64,000 nucleotides of DNA from JBCBWG01 sp036804185 (GTDB lineage: Bacteria > Pseudomonadota > Alphaproteobacteria > Rhizobiales > Hyphomicrobiaceae): contig JBHJOC010000020.1 in assembly GCA_050330095.1 (NCBI GenBank), forward strand, positions 1 to 64,000, read 5' to 3'. Position numbers and translations under genes: made by a program. Shown here piece after piece: positions 25,251 to 34,908 of this stretch. The notes beneath the pieces are model-generated. The model was not told where the DNA came from. It saw only the letters and a list, made by a program, of their open reading frames with translations, and searched no databases. Every line of letters begins with the position of its first letter. The first letter of the stretch is position 1.

Positions 25251-26192
25251 TTACGCCGTTGCGATGAGCCAGCCCATATAACCGCCATAAGCGAGCAAAA
25301 GCAGCGCGCCTTCGCGTCGGCACACGCGCGCGCCGGTCACCGCAAACACCACGAGCGCGATCGCAGCCGCCGTCATCACCCAGATGTCGACCACCGCGAT
25401 TTGTGGATCGACTGGGATCGGAATGATCGCCCCCGTCAGACCGAGGATGCCCAAGATGTTGTAGATATTGCTGCCGACGACATTGCCGAAGGCGATGTCG
25501 CTCTGCCCGCGGAAAGCGGCCATGACCGAGGTTACCAGTTCCGGGAGCGACGTGCCAACGGCAACGATCGTCAACCCGATGACGGTCTCGGAGACGCCGA
25601 GACCGCGCGCCAGTTCGACGGAACCATCGACGAGCAGGCGCGCGCCGAAAATCGTGGCTGCCAGGCCGCCGACAACCAGGATCAGCGCAAATGCAATGCT
25701 GTCGCGCCGCCCGCCGACGACCTCTTGCGCATCCACCGCTTCATCGTCTGGGCCTTCACCGCGCGTAAACAGGTATCCGAGATAGACCAGCAGTGCGGCG
25801 ACGAGAACAAGGCCGTCGATCCGGCCGACCGAGCCTTGCAGCACAAACCACACCGCCGCAGCCGTTGCGGCCAGCATCACAAAGCCGTCGCGCAGCAGGC
25901 TCTTTTGTTCCACCGCCACCGGCTTCAACAGGGCTGCGACCCCGACGATCAGCAGAACGTTTGCGATATTGCTGCCCACCACGTTGCCGACCGCGATCCC
26001 GGCAGAGCCGATGGAGGCAGCCTGCAGGCTCGTGACCAGTTCGGGCGTCGAGGTTCCAAATCCGACCAGGGTCAGTCCAATCACCAGTGGTGACACGCCA
26101 AGGCGCTTTGCGACGTCGACGGCACCGCGAACGAGGGCTTCGCCTCCACCGACGAGCAACAAAAGGCCGCCGACGAGCGAAAGAACGATCAT
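25251..26192 (-). CDS. calcium/sodium antiporter (CaCA family)
   Basis: 313 residues with two inverted halves of about five helices each. The alpha repeats VGFGTSTPELVTSLQAA and VAVGTSLPELVTSVMAA contain the ion-binding Glu, and GNVVGSNIANVLLIVG / GNVVGSNIYNILGILG follow in each half. It resembles YrbG-type K-independent Na/Ca exchangers of the inner membrane. A charged loop (about 145-165, RGEGPDDEAVDAQEV) separates the halves. No obvious operon partner; 170 nt of unremarkable sequence separates it from carB. Confidence 0.9.
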   Translation of the reverse strand: MIVLSLVGGLLLLVGGGEALVRGAVDVAKRLGVSPLVIGLTLVGFGTSTPELVTSLQAASIGSAGIAVGNVVGSNIANVLLIVGVAALLKPVAVEQKSLLRDGFVMLAATAAAVWFVLQGSVGRIDGLVLVAALLVYLGYLFTRGEGPDDEAVDAQEVVGGRRDSIAFALILVVGGLAATIFGARLLVDGSVELARGLGVSETVIGLTIVAVGTSLPELVTSVMAAFRGQSDIAFGNVVGSNIYNILGILGLTGAIIPIPVDPQIAVVDIWVMTAAAIALVVFAVTGARVCRREGALLLLAYGGYMGWLIATA

Positions 26193-26393
26193 GTTTCAGG
26201 GTCCAGAGATCGGAGTGATCGGTTCCGGCTCGATGACAGACGAGACCACGAGGCCGAGTGCAACCGGCGATCCCTATCCGATTGAGCGTCCGGGCAAGTG
26301 GGGCTCTTGCACGGCAACGTCAACGGGTGGCGAGAATTTTGATCCCTGGGCGCTGGTCCTGCATCACACCAAGGCACACTGCAGCAGGCGCGA

Positions 26394-27344
26394 TCAGACC
26401 GAAGTTTGATCGTAAAAAGTTGTGACGACATGACGCGCTTCGGCGAAAAACAGCCATCGCTCGATCAGCGCGCCCGCCAAGCTCACCCCGCCGGCCACGA
26501 GCCCCAACAGGGCTGCAAGGCCCCCTGGGCCGATCCAGGCCACCGCCGCAATTGCCATAGATGGGACGACGGCGAAAAGCAGGATCGCAAGCCCCCGCAA
26601 CTTTTCAGAGTGTGAGCGTGCGACGCGGAACCCCATTTCGCGGAGCAAGAAGTTCTCCTCGATATGTGGAGGCTCGATCTGGCGAACCTCGCCAAACCGG
26701 CCAAGGCCTGTCGCAGTGCCCGTCGTCGCGATCGGCTTTGCGATGTCGATTTCGAACCAGTAGACGGCCTTGAGCACCCAGACCGCGAACAGCAGCAAGA
26801 TCGAAACCGTGGCAAGCGCCCCAAGAGGCCGTCCGGCCAAAGCCGCGATGGCGCAATATAAGACCGCGCCCGCTGCCGCAGCCATGATGAGGTAGACCGG
26901 GACGACCAGAGGATCACGCCAGGCCGGGACCGGTTTGAGCGTCGCATAGATCATCGCGGTGCTGGTCACCGTCGCAACCGAGAGAGCGAGCAGCGCGCCC
27001 GCACCAAGGCGTTCGAGCCAGGGCGGCAGCCCACCGAGCGCCGCCCCGAACAGCAGGAGCATGATCGGACCAAACGACGCTGCAGCTGCAACGCCCTCGC
27101 GCGACAACCAGGAGGATCGCCACTGGGAGAGGGCGCGCCAAGCGCGTTCCGGCCGTCCGAGATGCGCCATCGATGACGCGAGGCCGCCAGCAATCAGTAC
27201 GGTTGCGATCGACAGCGCGACGGCAGCAAACCGTGAGCCAAGCTCAATCTCACCCACCAGCAGCAGCACGCCGACCCACACCGCGAGTCCATACCCGGCA
27301 CCTGACGCGACAGTGAAAACGATCACGGAATATGCGGGATGCAT
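26394..27344 (-). CDS. soeC: sulfite dehydrogenase (quinone) membrane anchor subunit SoeC
   Basis: 316 residues from ATG 27344 (MHPAYSVIVFTVASGAGYGL), 10 nt after soeB; upstream extension is unlikely. It is a DmsC-like integral membrane protein with about eight helices and the motif HLGRPERAWRALSQWRSSWLSREG typical of the DmsC/SoeC class. It anchors the iron-sulfur and molybdenum subunits to the cytoplasmic face and passes electrons to quinone. The assignment to SoeC rather than DmsC rests on the matching SoeA and SoeB. Confidence 0.85.
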   Translation of the reverse strand: MHPAYSVIVFTVASGAGYGLAVWVGVLLLVGEIELGSRFAAVALSIATVLIAGGLASSMAHLGRPERAWRALSQWRSSWLSREGVAAAASFGPIMLLLFGAALGGLPPWLERLGAGALLALSVATVTSTAMIYATLKPVPAWRDPLVVPVYLIMAAAAGAVLYCAIAALAGRPLGALATVSILLLFAVWVLKAVYWFEIDIAKPIATTGTATGLGRFGEVRQIEPPHIEENFLLREMGFRVARSHSEKLRGLAILLFAVVPSMAIAAVAWIGPGGLAALLGLVAGGVSLAGALIERWLFFAEARHVVTTFYDQTSV

Positions 27345-27354
27345 CGTCGTGCTC

Positions 27355-28170
27355 TCAGCCGCCAAGCGCGCGGTCGACCCACGCAAAGAAGCGCTCAACC
27401 GGCGAGCCGTCAGGATCGCCGACTGTTTCCATCGCACGGGGACGCGTGCCGCCATTTGCACCGGCAGCCGACCTCGGCCGTGGCGGGAGGTATTTGTTCA
27501 CGGGCCGATAGCCAAGCTCGGGCATCAGGTCGAAACCGCTGCGTTCTGCAACGAGCCGCGAGGCCGCGCTCTCGGGATCGGCGAGGTCGCCAAAATGGCG
27601 CGCCCCCGTCGGGCAGGCGCGGACACAGGCTGGCACGCGGTCCTCGGGCAAGAACGTATCGTTGTAGATGCGGTCGACACACAGCGTGCACTTGCGCATG
27701 ATCCCGGCCGTCGCGTCGTATTCCCGTGCGCCGTAAGGGCAGGCCCAGGAACAGAGCTTGCAGCCGATGCAGGTGTCGGGATTGATCAGGACGATGCCGT
27801 CTTCGACACGCTTGTAGGAGGCTCCGGTCGGGCAGACGGTCACGCACGCGGGCTCATCGCAATGCAGACAAGAGCGCGGGAAGTGCACCATCATGCCGGC
27901 GGTTTGCGTCCCCTCCGGTGGCAATCCTGGCGCAGCGTCCGCACTGGTCCCAGCCGCAGCCTCCCCGTTTCTCACCTCGTAACCGTGGACGCGATTGAGC
28001 CACGTCCCCGAAGGCGAGACACCGTAGGCATCATCGTCGGACAGTGGGCCACCGTAGCCCGGAGCATTCCAGGACTTGCAGGACGTCACGCACGCCTGAC
28101 AGCCAACGCACGTGTCGAGATCAATGACGAGGCCGAGCTTTCGGGCCGGCTCTGAGGGCAGATCGGTCAT
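27355..28170 (-). CDS. soeB: sulfite dehydrogenase (quinone) iron-sulfur subunit SoeB
   Basis: 271 residues from ATG 28170, which overlaps the soeA TGA as ATGA. Four cysteine clusters for [4Fe-4S] centres are visible: CVGCQACVTSC, CLHCDEPACVTVCP, CIGCKLCSWACP and CTLCVDR..CVRACP. An insertion of about 50 residues after the first cluster (around NGEAAAGTSADAAPG) is Ala/Gly-rich. It carries electrons from the SoeA molybdenum site to the SoeC quinone site. Between soeA and soeC in one operon. Confidence 0.88.
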   Translation of the reverse strand: MTDLPSEPARKLGLVIDLDTCVGCQACVTSCKSWNAPGYGGPLSDDDAYGVSPSGTWLNRVHGYEVRNGEAAAGTSADAAPGLPPEGTQTAGMMVHFPRSCLHCDEPACVTVCPTGASYKRVEDGIVLINPDTCIGCKLCSWACPYGAREYDATAGIMRKCTLCVDRIYNDTFLPEDRVPACVRACPTGARHFGDLADPESAASRLVAERSGFDLMPELGYRPVNKYLPPRPRSAAGANGGTRPRAMETVGDPDGSPVERFFAWVDRALGG

Positions 28171-31019
28171 TGCCCGGCCTCCAGGGCCACAACGCGCAAT
28201 TCCAGCGGGTTGAACTGTGGTACCGTGCATCCATCCGACGGCGGTTCGACGCGCGTGACCTCGACAACGAGATCGTACCACGCGGCTTGCCCCGTCACCG
28301 CGTCTGCATTGAGAAAACGCTGACCGTCGACGCGAGACGGCAAAAGATCCGCGATCAAATGATTAAGCAAGAACGAACGATTGGCCTCCGGCGCGCCCGG
28401 ATCGAGGCCCCAGGTTCCTGCACGTTTTGCGATCGCGTTCCACGTCCAGACCGTGTCGGGGTTGACGCCCTCCATGAGCCGGACCTGGCACAGCACGACG
28501 CCGACCGAAGACTCAAGGCGCACCCAGTCGTCGTCGGCGAGCCCGAGCGTCGCGGCGGTCCGATGGTGGATGTAGAGCCGATTCTCAGCGTGGATCTGAC
28601 GAAGCCAAGCGTTCTGGCTTCCCCAGGAGTGATACATCGCCATGGGCCGTTGCGTGACTGCAAACATCTTACGCGATGTTTGTCCGGCCCGTGCACTCGA
28701 TGAGGATTGCGCCAGCGCGCCGGGCATCGGATCGAACCAGAATGGGATCGGGTCGAACGCGATCCGCACGCGCTCGCGTAGGCCCTCGGGCGGCTGGATC
28801 GGCCCGTGTCCGTCAGCTGCAAGCCTGAACGTCTGAAGCCGCTCACTGTAGAGCTCGAAGGTGATCGGCTCGGCCTTGCCGAGAAAGCCGTTGTGAACCG
28901 CCCAATCGAGGTAGGCGCGGTTGGCGTGCTTGTAGAACCTCGCTCCAGCCGGGATTTCGGCGCGGCAGAACCCACCGTGGTCGATGTATCTCTCGAGCTG
29001 ACGGGGGTTCGGCGCCCCCGTTCCGAACCGCTCGCCGTGAGAGCCACGCCATCCAGCCAGTGGCCCCAAGTCGGGAGCGCGCTGGTGATTGACGATGTAG
29101 TCCTCGTAGCCACCCGGATACTTGGCCCGCCCCTCTTCGTCGACGAAACCCGGCAATCCCAATCGCGCGCCAAGATCGAGGAGCACGGTCTGGAACGGAC
29201 GGACGTCCCGATCGGGCGCGACGATGGGGTGCCTGATCGCGTCGGCGGCTCCGTCGGCATCGGAAATCGGCCGGTCGAGCAGCGAGATGCAGTCCCAGCG
29301 CTCGAGATACGTGGTGTCTGGAAGAATGAGATCGGCGTAGGCGACCGTCTCGGAGTCATAGGCGTCGCTATAGATGATCTTGCCGATCTTGTAGTCGCCG
29401 GTCTCGGGATCGATCGCGGTCAAGTCGTCGATGACCTTAGGAATGTTCATCGACGAGTTCCACGCCATGTTTGCCATGTAGAGGAACAACACGTCGATCG
29501 GGTAGGGATCACCGGCTGCAGCGTTGCCGATCACGCTCTGAATGAGACCGTGCGCCGCGAGCGGGGCGTCCCATGAGTAGGCCTTGTCGATCCTCAGCGC
29601 GCGCCCGTCGTCATCGACGATCAGATCATGGGGGGACGCCACGAAGCCAAGGGGCGGTCCCGGCAACGGCGTGTTGGGCGCAACCTCGTTCGCACGACCA
29701 CGCGGCTTGATCGGCGGCGGCACCGGCTTCGGGTAGGGTGGCTTGAAGCGGAACCCACCGGGCGTGTCGATGCTGCCGATCAGCACTTGCAGGAGGTGCA
29801 GCATGCGGCAGGTCTGGAACCCGTTCGCGTGCGCCGAAATTCCACGCATGGCATGCATCGAGACCGGCCGTCCGACGCAGGCGGCATGGCGCGTGCCGCC
29901 CGCGTCGACCCAGGGCTCATCGACAACGACCGGGGTTTTGAACGCAGCCGTCGCGATCTCAGCAGCGATCCGTTCAATCGTCGCCGCTTCGAGGCCCGTG
30001 GCTTGGGCCACTGCGGCCGGCGCATAATCAGCCGACAGGAACCGCTCTGCAATCATCGAGAACGCCGGGCGCGCGCGGCGTCCGTCATGATCGACGTGCC
30101 CGGCGAGCGCGGCCCCACTACGGCACGCCTCTGCCCCAACAATGGAACCGGCATTCCTGTGCCAGACCAGCGGCTGCCCGGATTGATCGCGCAGAAACAG
30201 CCCGTGATCGGCAGCCCCTGGCTCGTCGATCACGAGCCAGCCAGCATTCGTGTAGCGTGTGAGATAGTCGAGATCGACGTTACCGGAGCGCAGGAGTTCG
30301 TGGACGAGGGCGCCGATCAGCAGCCCGTCGGTTCCAGGGCGAATGGCAAGCCACTCGTCGGCGATCGCCTGGTAGCCGGTGCGCACCGGATTGATTGCAA
30401 CGATCTTGACGCCGCGCTCTTTCAGCTTGCCGAGCGCCATCTTGAGCGGGTTCGAGGCGTGATCTTCCGCGACCCCGAACAGCATGAAGTATTTCGTTCG
30501 TTCCCAGTCGGGTTCGCCAAACTCCCAGAACGAGCCACCGATCGTATAGAGGCCGGCAGCCGCCATGTTGACCGAGCAGAACCCGCCGTGCGCTGCGTAA
30601 TTGGGCGTACCGAATTGTTGCGCGAACCAGCCCGTCAGCGACTGGCTCTGGTCGCGGCCGGTATAGAACGCGAGCCTTCGCGGGTCGGTACCGCGAACCT
30701 CGCCAAGCCATTGGGCCGCCAGGCCAAGCGCCTCATCCCAGCTGATCTCTTCGTAGCGGCCCGACCCCCTAGGACCGACCCGACGCAAGGGCGCCCGCAG
30801 GCGTGATGGCGCCATGTGTTGCATCAGACCAGCCGAGCCCTTGCCGCAGAGCACGCCCTTGTTCACGGGGTGATCGCGATTGCCGTCGATGTGGCGAATC
30901 CGACCGTTCTTGAGGTGCACGCGGATCCCGCACCGGCACGCGCACATGTAGCACGTCGTGGTCTTCACCTCGTCGGCGGAAGGCTCGTCGAGACGCAGGG
31001 CGCGATCGTTGATCATCAT
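28167..31019 (-). CDS. soeA: sulfite dehydrogenase (quinone) molybdopterin subunit SoeA
   Basis: 950 residues. The N-terminal [4Fe-4S] motif is C23-x2-C26-x3-C30-x27-C58 (CYMCACRCG ... GVLCGKG), followed by bis-MGD domains with GRDQSQSLTGWFAQQFGTP, CSVNMAAAGLYT, FGVAEDHASNP and the C-terminal molybdopterin-binding domain (HHRTAATLGLADDDWVRLES). No Tat signal is visible, so the enzyme faces the cytoplasm, as in SoeABC of Allochromatium and roseobacters, which oxidises sulfite to sulfate. The sequence around residues 20-170 fits SoeA better than DmsA. Lead gene of soeABC; moaDE are in the same window. Confidence 0.88.
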   Translation of the reverse strand: MMINDRALRLDEPSADEVKTTTCYMCACRCGIRVHLKNGRIRHIDGNRDHPVNKGVLCGKGSAGLMQHMAPSRLRAPLRRVGPRGSGRYEEISWDEALGLAAQWLGEVRGTDPRRLAFYTGRDQSQSLTGWFAQQFGTPNYAAHGGFCSVNMAAAGLYTIGGSFWEFGEPDWERTKYFMLFGVAEDHASNPLKMALGKLKERGVKIVAINPVRTGYQAIADEWLAIRPGTDGLLIGALVHELLRSGNVDLDYLTRYTNAGWLVIDEPGAADHGLFLRDQSGQPLVWHRNAGSIVGAEACRSGAALAGHVDHDGRRARPAFSMIAERFLSADYAPAAVAQATGLEAATIERIAAEIATAAFKTPVVVDEPWVDAGGTRHAACVGRPVSMHAMRGISAHANGFQTCRMLHLLQVLIGSIDTPGGFRFKPPYPKPVPPPIKPRGRANEVAPNTPLPGPPLGFVASPHDLIVDDDGRALRIDKAYSWDAPLAAHGLIQSVIGNAAAGDPYPIDVLFLYMANMAWNSSMNIPKVIDDLTAIDPETGDYKIGKIIYSDAYDSETVAYADLILPDTTYLERWDCISLLDRPISDADGAADAIRHPIVAPDRDVRPFQTVLLDLGARLGLPGFVDEEGRAKYPGGYEDYIVNHQRAPDLGPLAGWRGSHGERFGTGAPNPRQLERYIDHGGFCRAEIPAGARFYKHANRAYLDWAVHNGFLGKAEPITFELYSERLQTFRLAADGHGPIQPPEGLRERVRIAFDPIPFWFDPMPGALAQSSSSARAGQTSRKMFAVTQRPMAMYHSWGSQNAWLRQIHAENRLYIHHRTAATLGLADDDWVRLESSVGVVLCQVRLMEGVNPDTVWTWNAIAKRAGTWGLDPGAPEANRSFLLNHLIADLLPSRVDGQRFLNADAVTGQAAWYDLVVEVTRVEPPSDGCTVPQFNPLELRVVALEAGQ

Positions 31020-31166
31020 CAGGCTTGGAGCCCTCCACCGGCGCTGGCGGCGCCAAACGTCAACCCGGCCAGTTCAGCCGTGTGTCAGCCTAAACCGACA
31101 TCAGCGCTCATGGCCAGCGCGCCAAGCGTCCGATCGCACGATGGGACCCATCGCGCCTTCAGACGG

Positions 31167-31685
31167 TTACCTGCCGGCAAGCGGAATCTCGCCGGTCACC
31201 GACACGAGCACCAGCGCGCCAAGACCGGCAAGGATTGGGACGACGAGGGACGCGAGCAATCGGACCGAAACGAAGCGCCAGCCGAGCAGCGGGCTCTCGT
31301 AGGAAATCACGCGGTGGATCGCAAACACCGACCAGCCCGAGATCAATGCGACGAGTTGCGCCGTCCCAGCCCCCTGCCCCGCAAGCGCGAGGGCCAGCGG
31401 GAACGAAACCATCGGGCCGCCGGGAAGCAGCCCGCCGGCGAATGCGGCGATGAGAACGCCCAAGACACCACTTTCGGCTCCGATCGCCCGGCCAACCCAC
31501 GCACTCGGAAGCAGCACCGCAAGGCAGTACGCTGCCACTAATGCGAAGGGGAGGCGAATCGCGAGCCGCAGCCCTTCGCGCTGCGTGAAGCGAGCCGCCT
31601 CGTCGTTGGCCCCTGGATAGCGCCGCGCGGCATAAACTGCAGTCAGCAGCGTAACCACCGCGAGGATCGCAGCGGATACGATCAT
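31167..31685 (-). CDS. half-size permease (ArsP_1/DUF318-like), partner 2
   Basis: 172 residues from ATG 31685, which overlaps the stop of the preceding gene as ATGA and is preceded by GGAGGCGGGGGAG. Four or five hydrophobic segments; the motif GLLPGGPMVSFPLALALAG followed by LISGWSVFAIHRVISYE resembles one half of YraQ/ArsP-type permeases. It likely forms a heterodimer with the neighbour, whose sequence has an equivalent GGPFAAFPIVTAL and GWSLLALHRVVVWE. Upstream of soeABC on the same strand; substrate unknown, sulfite or another sulfur anion being a guess from position. Confidence 0.75.
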   Translation of the reverse strand: MIVSAAILAVVTLLTAVYAARRYPGANDEAARFTQREGLRLAIRLPFALVAAYCLAVLLPSAWVGRAIGAESGVLGVLIAAFAGGLLPGGPMVSFPLALALAGQGAGTAQLVALISGWSVFAIHRVISYESPLLGWRFVSVRLLASLVVPILAGLGALVLVSVTGEIPLAGR

Positions 31686-32494
31686 GCTCCCCCGCCTCCG
31701 CATTCGGATCGTGTGGCGACGGATCGCACGGCGACCGCTGGTGCCGCTGCTTCAGGACTGCCGCTGGAGCCGCCGTCGGCTGGGGGCCCCGCACCTTCAA
31801 CGCGCGACAGCATGGGCGGCACAACGTCCCTGAACGCGGGGATCCGGGTGACGAGACGGCGCGCGATCAGGCCAGCGACGAGCGCGAGTGGCAAGGAGAC
31901 GAGCAAGCGCAGCCCCACGAACTCAATGCCAATCAGGGGCAGTTCCCAGACAACGACCCTGTGCAGCGCGAGCAGAGACCAACCTGTGACGAAGGCGACG
32001 ACAGCACCAACATCGGCACCGGCTGCAAACAGCGCCGTGACGATTGGGAACGCCGCAAACGGGCCACCCGGCGTGATCGCACCGAGAGCGCTCGCAAGGA
32101 CGAGCCCGCGCAAGCCCGATCCCGCGCCGAGCCACGGCGCGATCCGTTGCGGATCAGCCATCGCCTTGACGAGACCGCCCAGAAACAGACCCATCACGAC
32201 CAGCGGCGCGATCGTCACGAACAGCGCCATCGCATCGCCGACGGTTGCAATGAGAACCTCGGTCGATCGAACGCTCGCAACGACGGCCATCAGGACTGCT
32301 GCGAGCACGATGAAGAACAGTGTCGTTCGATCGAGCAGCGTCTGGCGATTGGGACGAGCCAAGTGAGCCTCGACTTTGATGGGGGAATGGATCGGGAACG
32401 GCGGGTCTCTTCGATCGACCGGGGCTTCGAGCAGGCTCACGTCGCCGCACGAGGGGCGAGCCCCGCACGATGGCTGCAAGCGCTGCGCGAGCAT
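31682..32494 (-). CDS. half-size permease (ArsP_1/DUF318-like), partner 1
   Basis: 270 residues from ATG 32494 (a GTG at 32530 is possible). The first 45 residues are non-hydrophobic; helices begin at about TTLFFIVLAAVLMAVVASV. The repeat motif ITPGGPFAAFPIVTAL-(n)-VTGWSLLALHRVVVWELPL mirrors the partner. The last 50 residues are a Gly/Ala/Pro-rich soluble tail (ending ECGGGGA). Stop and start overlap with the partner, so the two are co-translated and probably one transporter. Substrate unknown. Confidence 0.75.
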   Translation of the reverse strand: MLAQRLQPSCGARPSCGDVSLLEAPVDRRDPPFPIHSPIKVEAHLARPNRQTLLDRTTLFFIVLAAVLMAVVASVRSTEVLIATVGDAMALFVTIAPLVVMGLFLGGLVKAMADPQRIAPWLGAGSGLRGLVLASALGAITPGGPFAAFPIVTALFAAGADVGAVVAFVTGWSLLALHRVVVWELPLIGIEFVGLRLLVSLPLALVAGLIARRLVTRIPAFRDVVPPMLSRVEGAGPPADGGSSGSPEAAAPAVAVRSVATRSECGGGGA

Positions 32495-32641
32495 CGTGCC
32501 CGTTTCCCGACGTGAACAGCGCTCGGGCACGGCCGAGGTGCAACTCAGACAGGTGACGCGCGATTGCGCTCCTTTGCAACCTTGGTCCCGTCGCTCAACC
32601 GTGGTTCACTGCCGCGACCAAAGTCGAACAGGAGTGACACC

Positions 32642-33535
32642 ATGCAGTCCGGACCGTTGCGTACCTTGCTCGATCGAGTACCCGACCAGATGGCTCAGAA
32701 CGCAGTCATGCGCGCGATCACCTGCACGCTCGCGGCAGCGATCCTCGTGTGCGCGGCGACACGCGTTGCAGCACAAACGGAGCCTCCGCAAGTCGCACCT
32801 GACAAGTGCCTTGCGTTGGCATCGGCACCGCAGCGCACGCCACTGATCCGTGAGGCGAGCCTGCGCAATGCCTCGCTTGAGGACAATGAGCTCCGGCTGA
32901 CGTTTCTCGGCCATGCGACGTTCCTGATCGAGAGCCCGAAAGGGGTGAAGGCTGCCACCGACTACGCCGTCCCGATCCCTCCGCCGAACATTCCCGATAT
33001 CGTGACGATGAATGTTGCGCACAGCTCCCATTACACCAACAATCCGCAGCCCGAGATCACGCACGTCCTGCGCGGCTGGAACCCCGCAGGTGGCTACGCT
33101 GCGCATGACGTGACAGTCGAAGACATGCGTGTTCGAAACGTCCCGACAAACACGAGAAACTGGGGCGGCGGCACGCACGAGTTCGGCAACTCGATCTTCA
33201 TCTTCGAGGTTGGAACTTGGTGCATTGCCCATCTCGGTCACCTTCACCATCCGCTGACAATGCAGCAACTTGCGAGCATCGGTCAGATGGACGTCGTGCT
33301 GGTCCCGGTCGATGGCAGTTGGACACTCGATTACCCCGGCATGCTCGAGGTCCTGAAAGCAATGAACCCACGGCTCATCGTTCCGATGCACTACTTCACG
33401 CAATTCACCTTGCAACGCTTTCTGACGGCTGCTGGCAATGAGTTTCCGGTGACCGTCATGGATGTTCCAACGATCGTCCTCGCCAAAGACAAGCTCCCGG
33501 TAGGCACAGAGATCCTTGTGCTTCCAGGAAATTGA
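32642..33535 (+). CDS. secreted MBL-fold metal-dependent hydrolase (UlaG-like)
   Basis: 297 residues from ATG 32642, preceded by AGGAG. Signal peptide about residues 20-45 (ending RVAAQ). The metallo-beta-lactamase fold starts at LTFLGHATFLIES (87-98). Putative metal ligands: HSSH at 127-130, GHLHH at 199-203, D225 (PVDGSWTLD) and H250 (VPMHYF). The order fits the UlaG/L-ascorbate-lactonase-like branch of the superfamily. Export suggests a periplasmic hydrolase. Substrate cannot be read from sequence. Monocistronic-looking. Confidence 0.83.
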   Translation: MQSGPLRTLLDRVPDQMAQNAVMRAITCTLAAAILVCAATRVAAQTEPPQVAPDKCLALASAPQRTPLIREASLRNASLEDNELRLTFLGHATFLIESPKGVKAATDYAVPIPPPNIPDIVTMNVAHSSHYTNNPQPEITHVLRGWNPAGGYAAHDVTVEDMRVRNVPTNTRNWGGGTHEFGNSIFIFEVGTWCIAHLGHLHHPLTMQQLASIGQMDVVLVPVDGSWTLDYPGMLEVLKAMNPRLIVPMHYFTQFTLQRFLTAAGNEFPVTVMDVPTIVLAKDKLPVGTEILVLPGN

Positions 33536-33802
33536 GGCAGTTGAGCACGCGCAATCCCGCACGCCCCCTGCAGCACGGTGGGTCTTCCATCGTGCCGCAA
33601 CGGCCGCGCATCATGTAGCGCCGTTCTGGTGTTGCCAAGAAGCACTTCGCCTTGCCGGATGAGACGTCGGTTCAGCTGGTATTCAGCGCGCGAACGAATA
33701 GTCTCTCGCGCGACCAAGCCGTGCGAGGGCAGCCGCGACCACGCCGCCGCCTCAGACCGGTCTCGGACCCCTCGATCCCACCCTGACAGGATGCCACGCG
33801 CC

Positions 33803-34618
33803 ATGATCACCCCTCGCGCTTCGATGCTTCTCATCGCGCTTGCAGCCCCTGCGCTGTTTGCAGCCCACGCCGCACACGCGAGTGATTTTTCACACGAGTG
33901 CCACCCCGCATCCGGCCAGTATGAGATCAACGACGACGCGTTGTTCGAAAAGGGCGGCAATGGCCGCCAGATCCCGTACACGACAGTCCGCGAGCATACG
34001 ATCGCGGAGAAGCGTGGCACCTGTGTCAGCACGACGGGGGCCGTCCGCGGGCGCTACACCTATAACTTCCGCCAGTACCTCAAGGTCATCCGTTTTCGTG
34101 AGGGCGGCTCACAAACCGAGTTGACGTTCCTGTGTGAGCTCTCGTCGTCAGGCCTTCCCGCCGCTGCAAACTGTGATCGGGACCAGGTCACGCTCGATTA
34201 TGTCGCAATCATTCCCCCAGGCCCCACTGCCGATCGCGGTGGCAGTCCTGGCGAGACCGTACCCCGCCCCCGCCCATCCGGTGCAGCATCCCTGTGGGAC
34301 CATAACGGCTCAGTCATGCGCCTTGAGGCCGGGGGCAGCCAGCGCCGTTTTGTCTATGATCAACCAAGGAGTGGGCTTGCATCTGTCGGTGTGAGATCGG
34401 GCACGATCCTGTTTTCCGGCGATCGACGTGGCAACCGCTACGATGGCGTGGCCTATATCTTCACACGCAATTGCGGAGAGTTTGGATTTCCTGTCGCAGG
34501 CGACGTCGGGCCCGGCGAAACGACCGTGACGCTGAGAGGTCAAGCCCCGCGGATTGGCTCAGACTGCCGCCCGACGGGCTACCGCGCCGAGACCTTGATC
34601 TTTACGCTGATGCGATGA
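33803..34618 (+). CDS. secreted hypothetical protein
   Basis: 271 residues from ATG 33803 (ATG 33791 also possible). A signal peptide runs to about residue 26 (LLIALAAPALFAAHAAHAS). The mature protein has several cysteines (HECHP, RGTCVS, FLCEL, NCDRD, RNCGEF, DCRPT), suggesting disulfides in the periplasm. Two similar-looking segments occur, around CHPASGQYEINDD..YTYNFRQYLKV and SLWDHNGSVMRLEAGG..YDGVAYIF, so it may be a two-domain beta protein. Not recognised as a named family. Flanked by the MBL gene and, downstream, by a repeat array. Confidence 0.7.
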   Translation: MITPRASMLLIALAAPALFAAHAAHASDFSHECHPASGQYEINDDALFEKGGNGRQIPYTTVREHTIAEKRGTCVSTTGAVRGRYTYNFRQYLKVIRFREGGSQTELTFLCELSSSGLPAAANCDRDQVTLDYVAIIPPGPTADRGGSPGETVPRPRPSGAASLWDHNGSVMRLEAGGSQRRFVYDQPRSGLASVGVRSGTILFSGDRRGNRYDGVAYIFTRNCGEFGFPVAGDVGPGETTVTLRGQAPRIGSDCRPTGYRAETLIFTLMR

Positions 34619-34736
34619 GATCGCAGCGCCAGCCGGCCATCGCCGGGCGTCCACAACGTTGCAGATCGTCAACGACCATAGCATCACGATCACATCGGGC
34701 GCCTGAAACCAGCGACAACCGCTGATTGGTCGCCTA

Positions 34737-34896
34737 TTACCCGCTCTCCGAAGTTCGTCAGTCAGTCTTGTCAAGCGACGAAACGAACTTCGGAAAGCGA
34801 AGGGTACGAGCAACCTCGTGACTCCCGTGCCGCTTTTCGATCAGAGGTCCCTGGACAGCGGGTGCCGCGGTTGGTGCAGGGACTTCTGATCGGCGG
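34737..34896 (-). repeat. U2 repeat copy, inverted (delta then gamma)
   Basis: Delta: perfect 11-bp CCGAAGTTCGT (34748-34758) with ACGAACTTCGG (34783-34793). Gamma: GATCAGAGGTCCCTG (34839-34853) with CAGGGACTTCTGATC (34877-34891), 15 bp with one G-T. Read on the minus strand this is gamma-linker-delta as at 50883. It lies in the 443-nt gap between two hypothetical genes. Confidence 0.85.
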
Positions 34897-34908
34897 TACG
34901 GGTGGCTT

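Noticed and set aside
29628..30806. 392-residue open frame on the plus strand
   Set aside because: Entirely antisense to soeA; Arg/Pro-rich composition typical of the reverse frame of a GC-rich gene.
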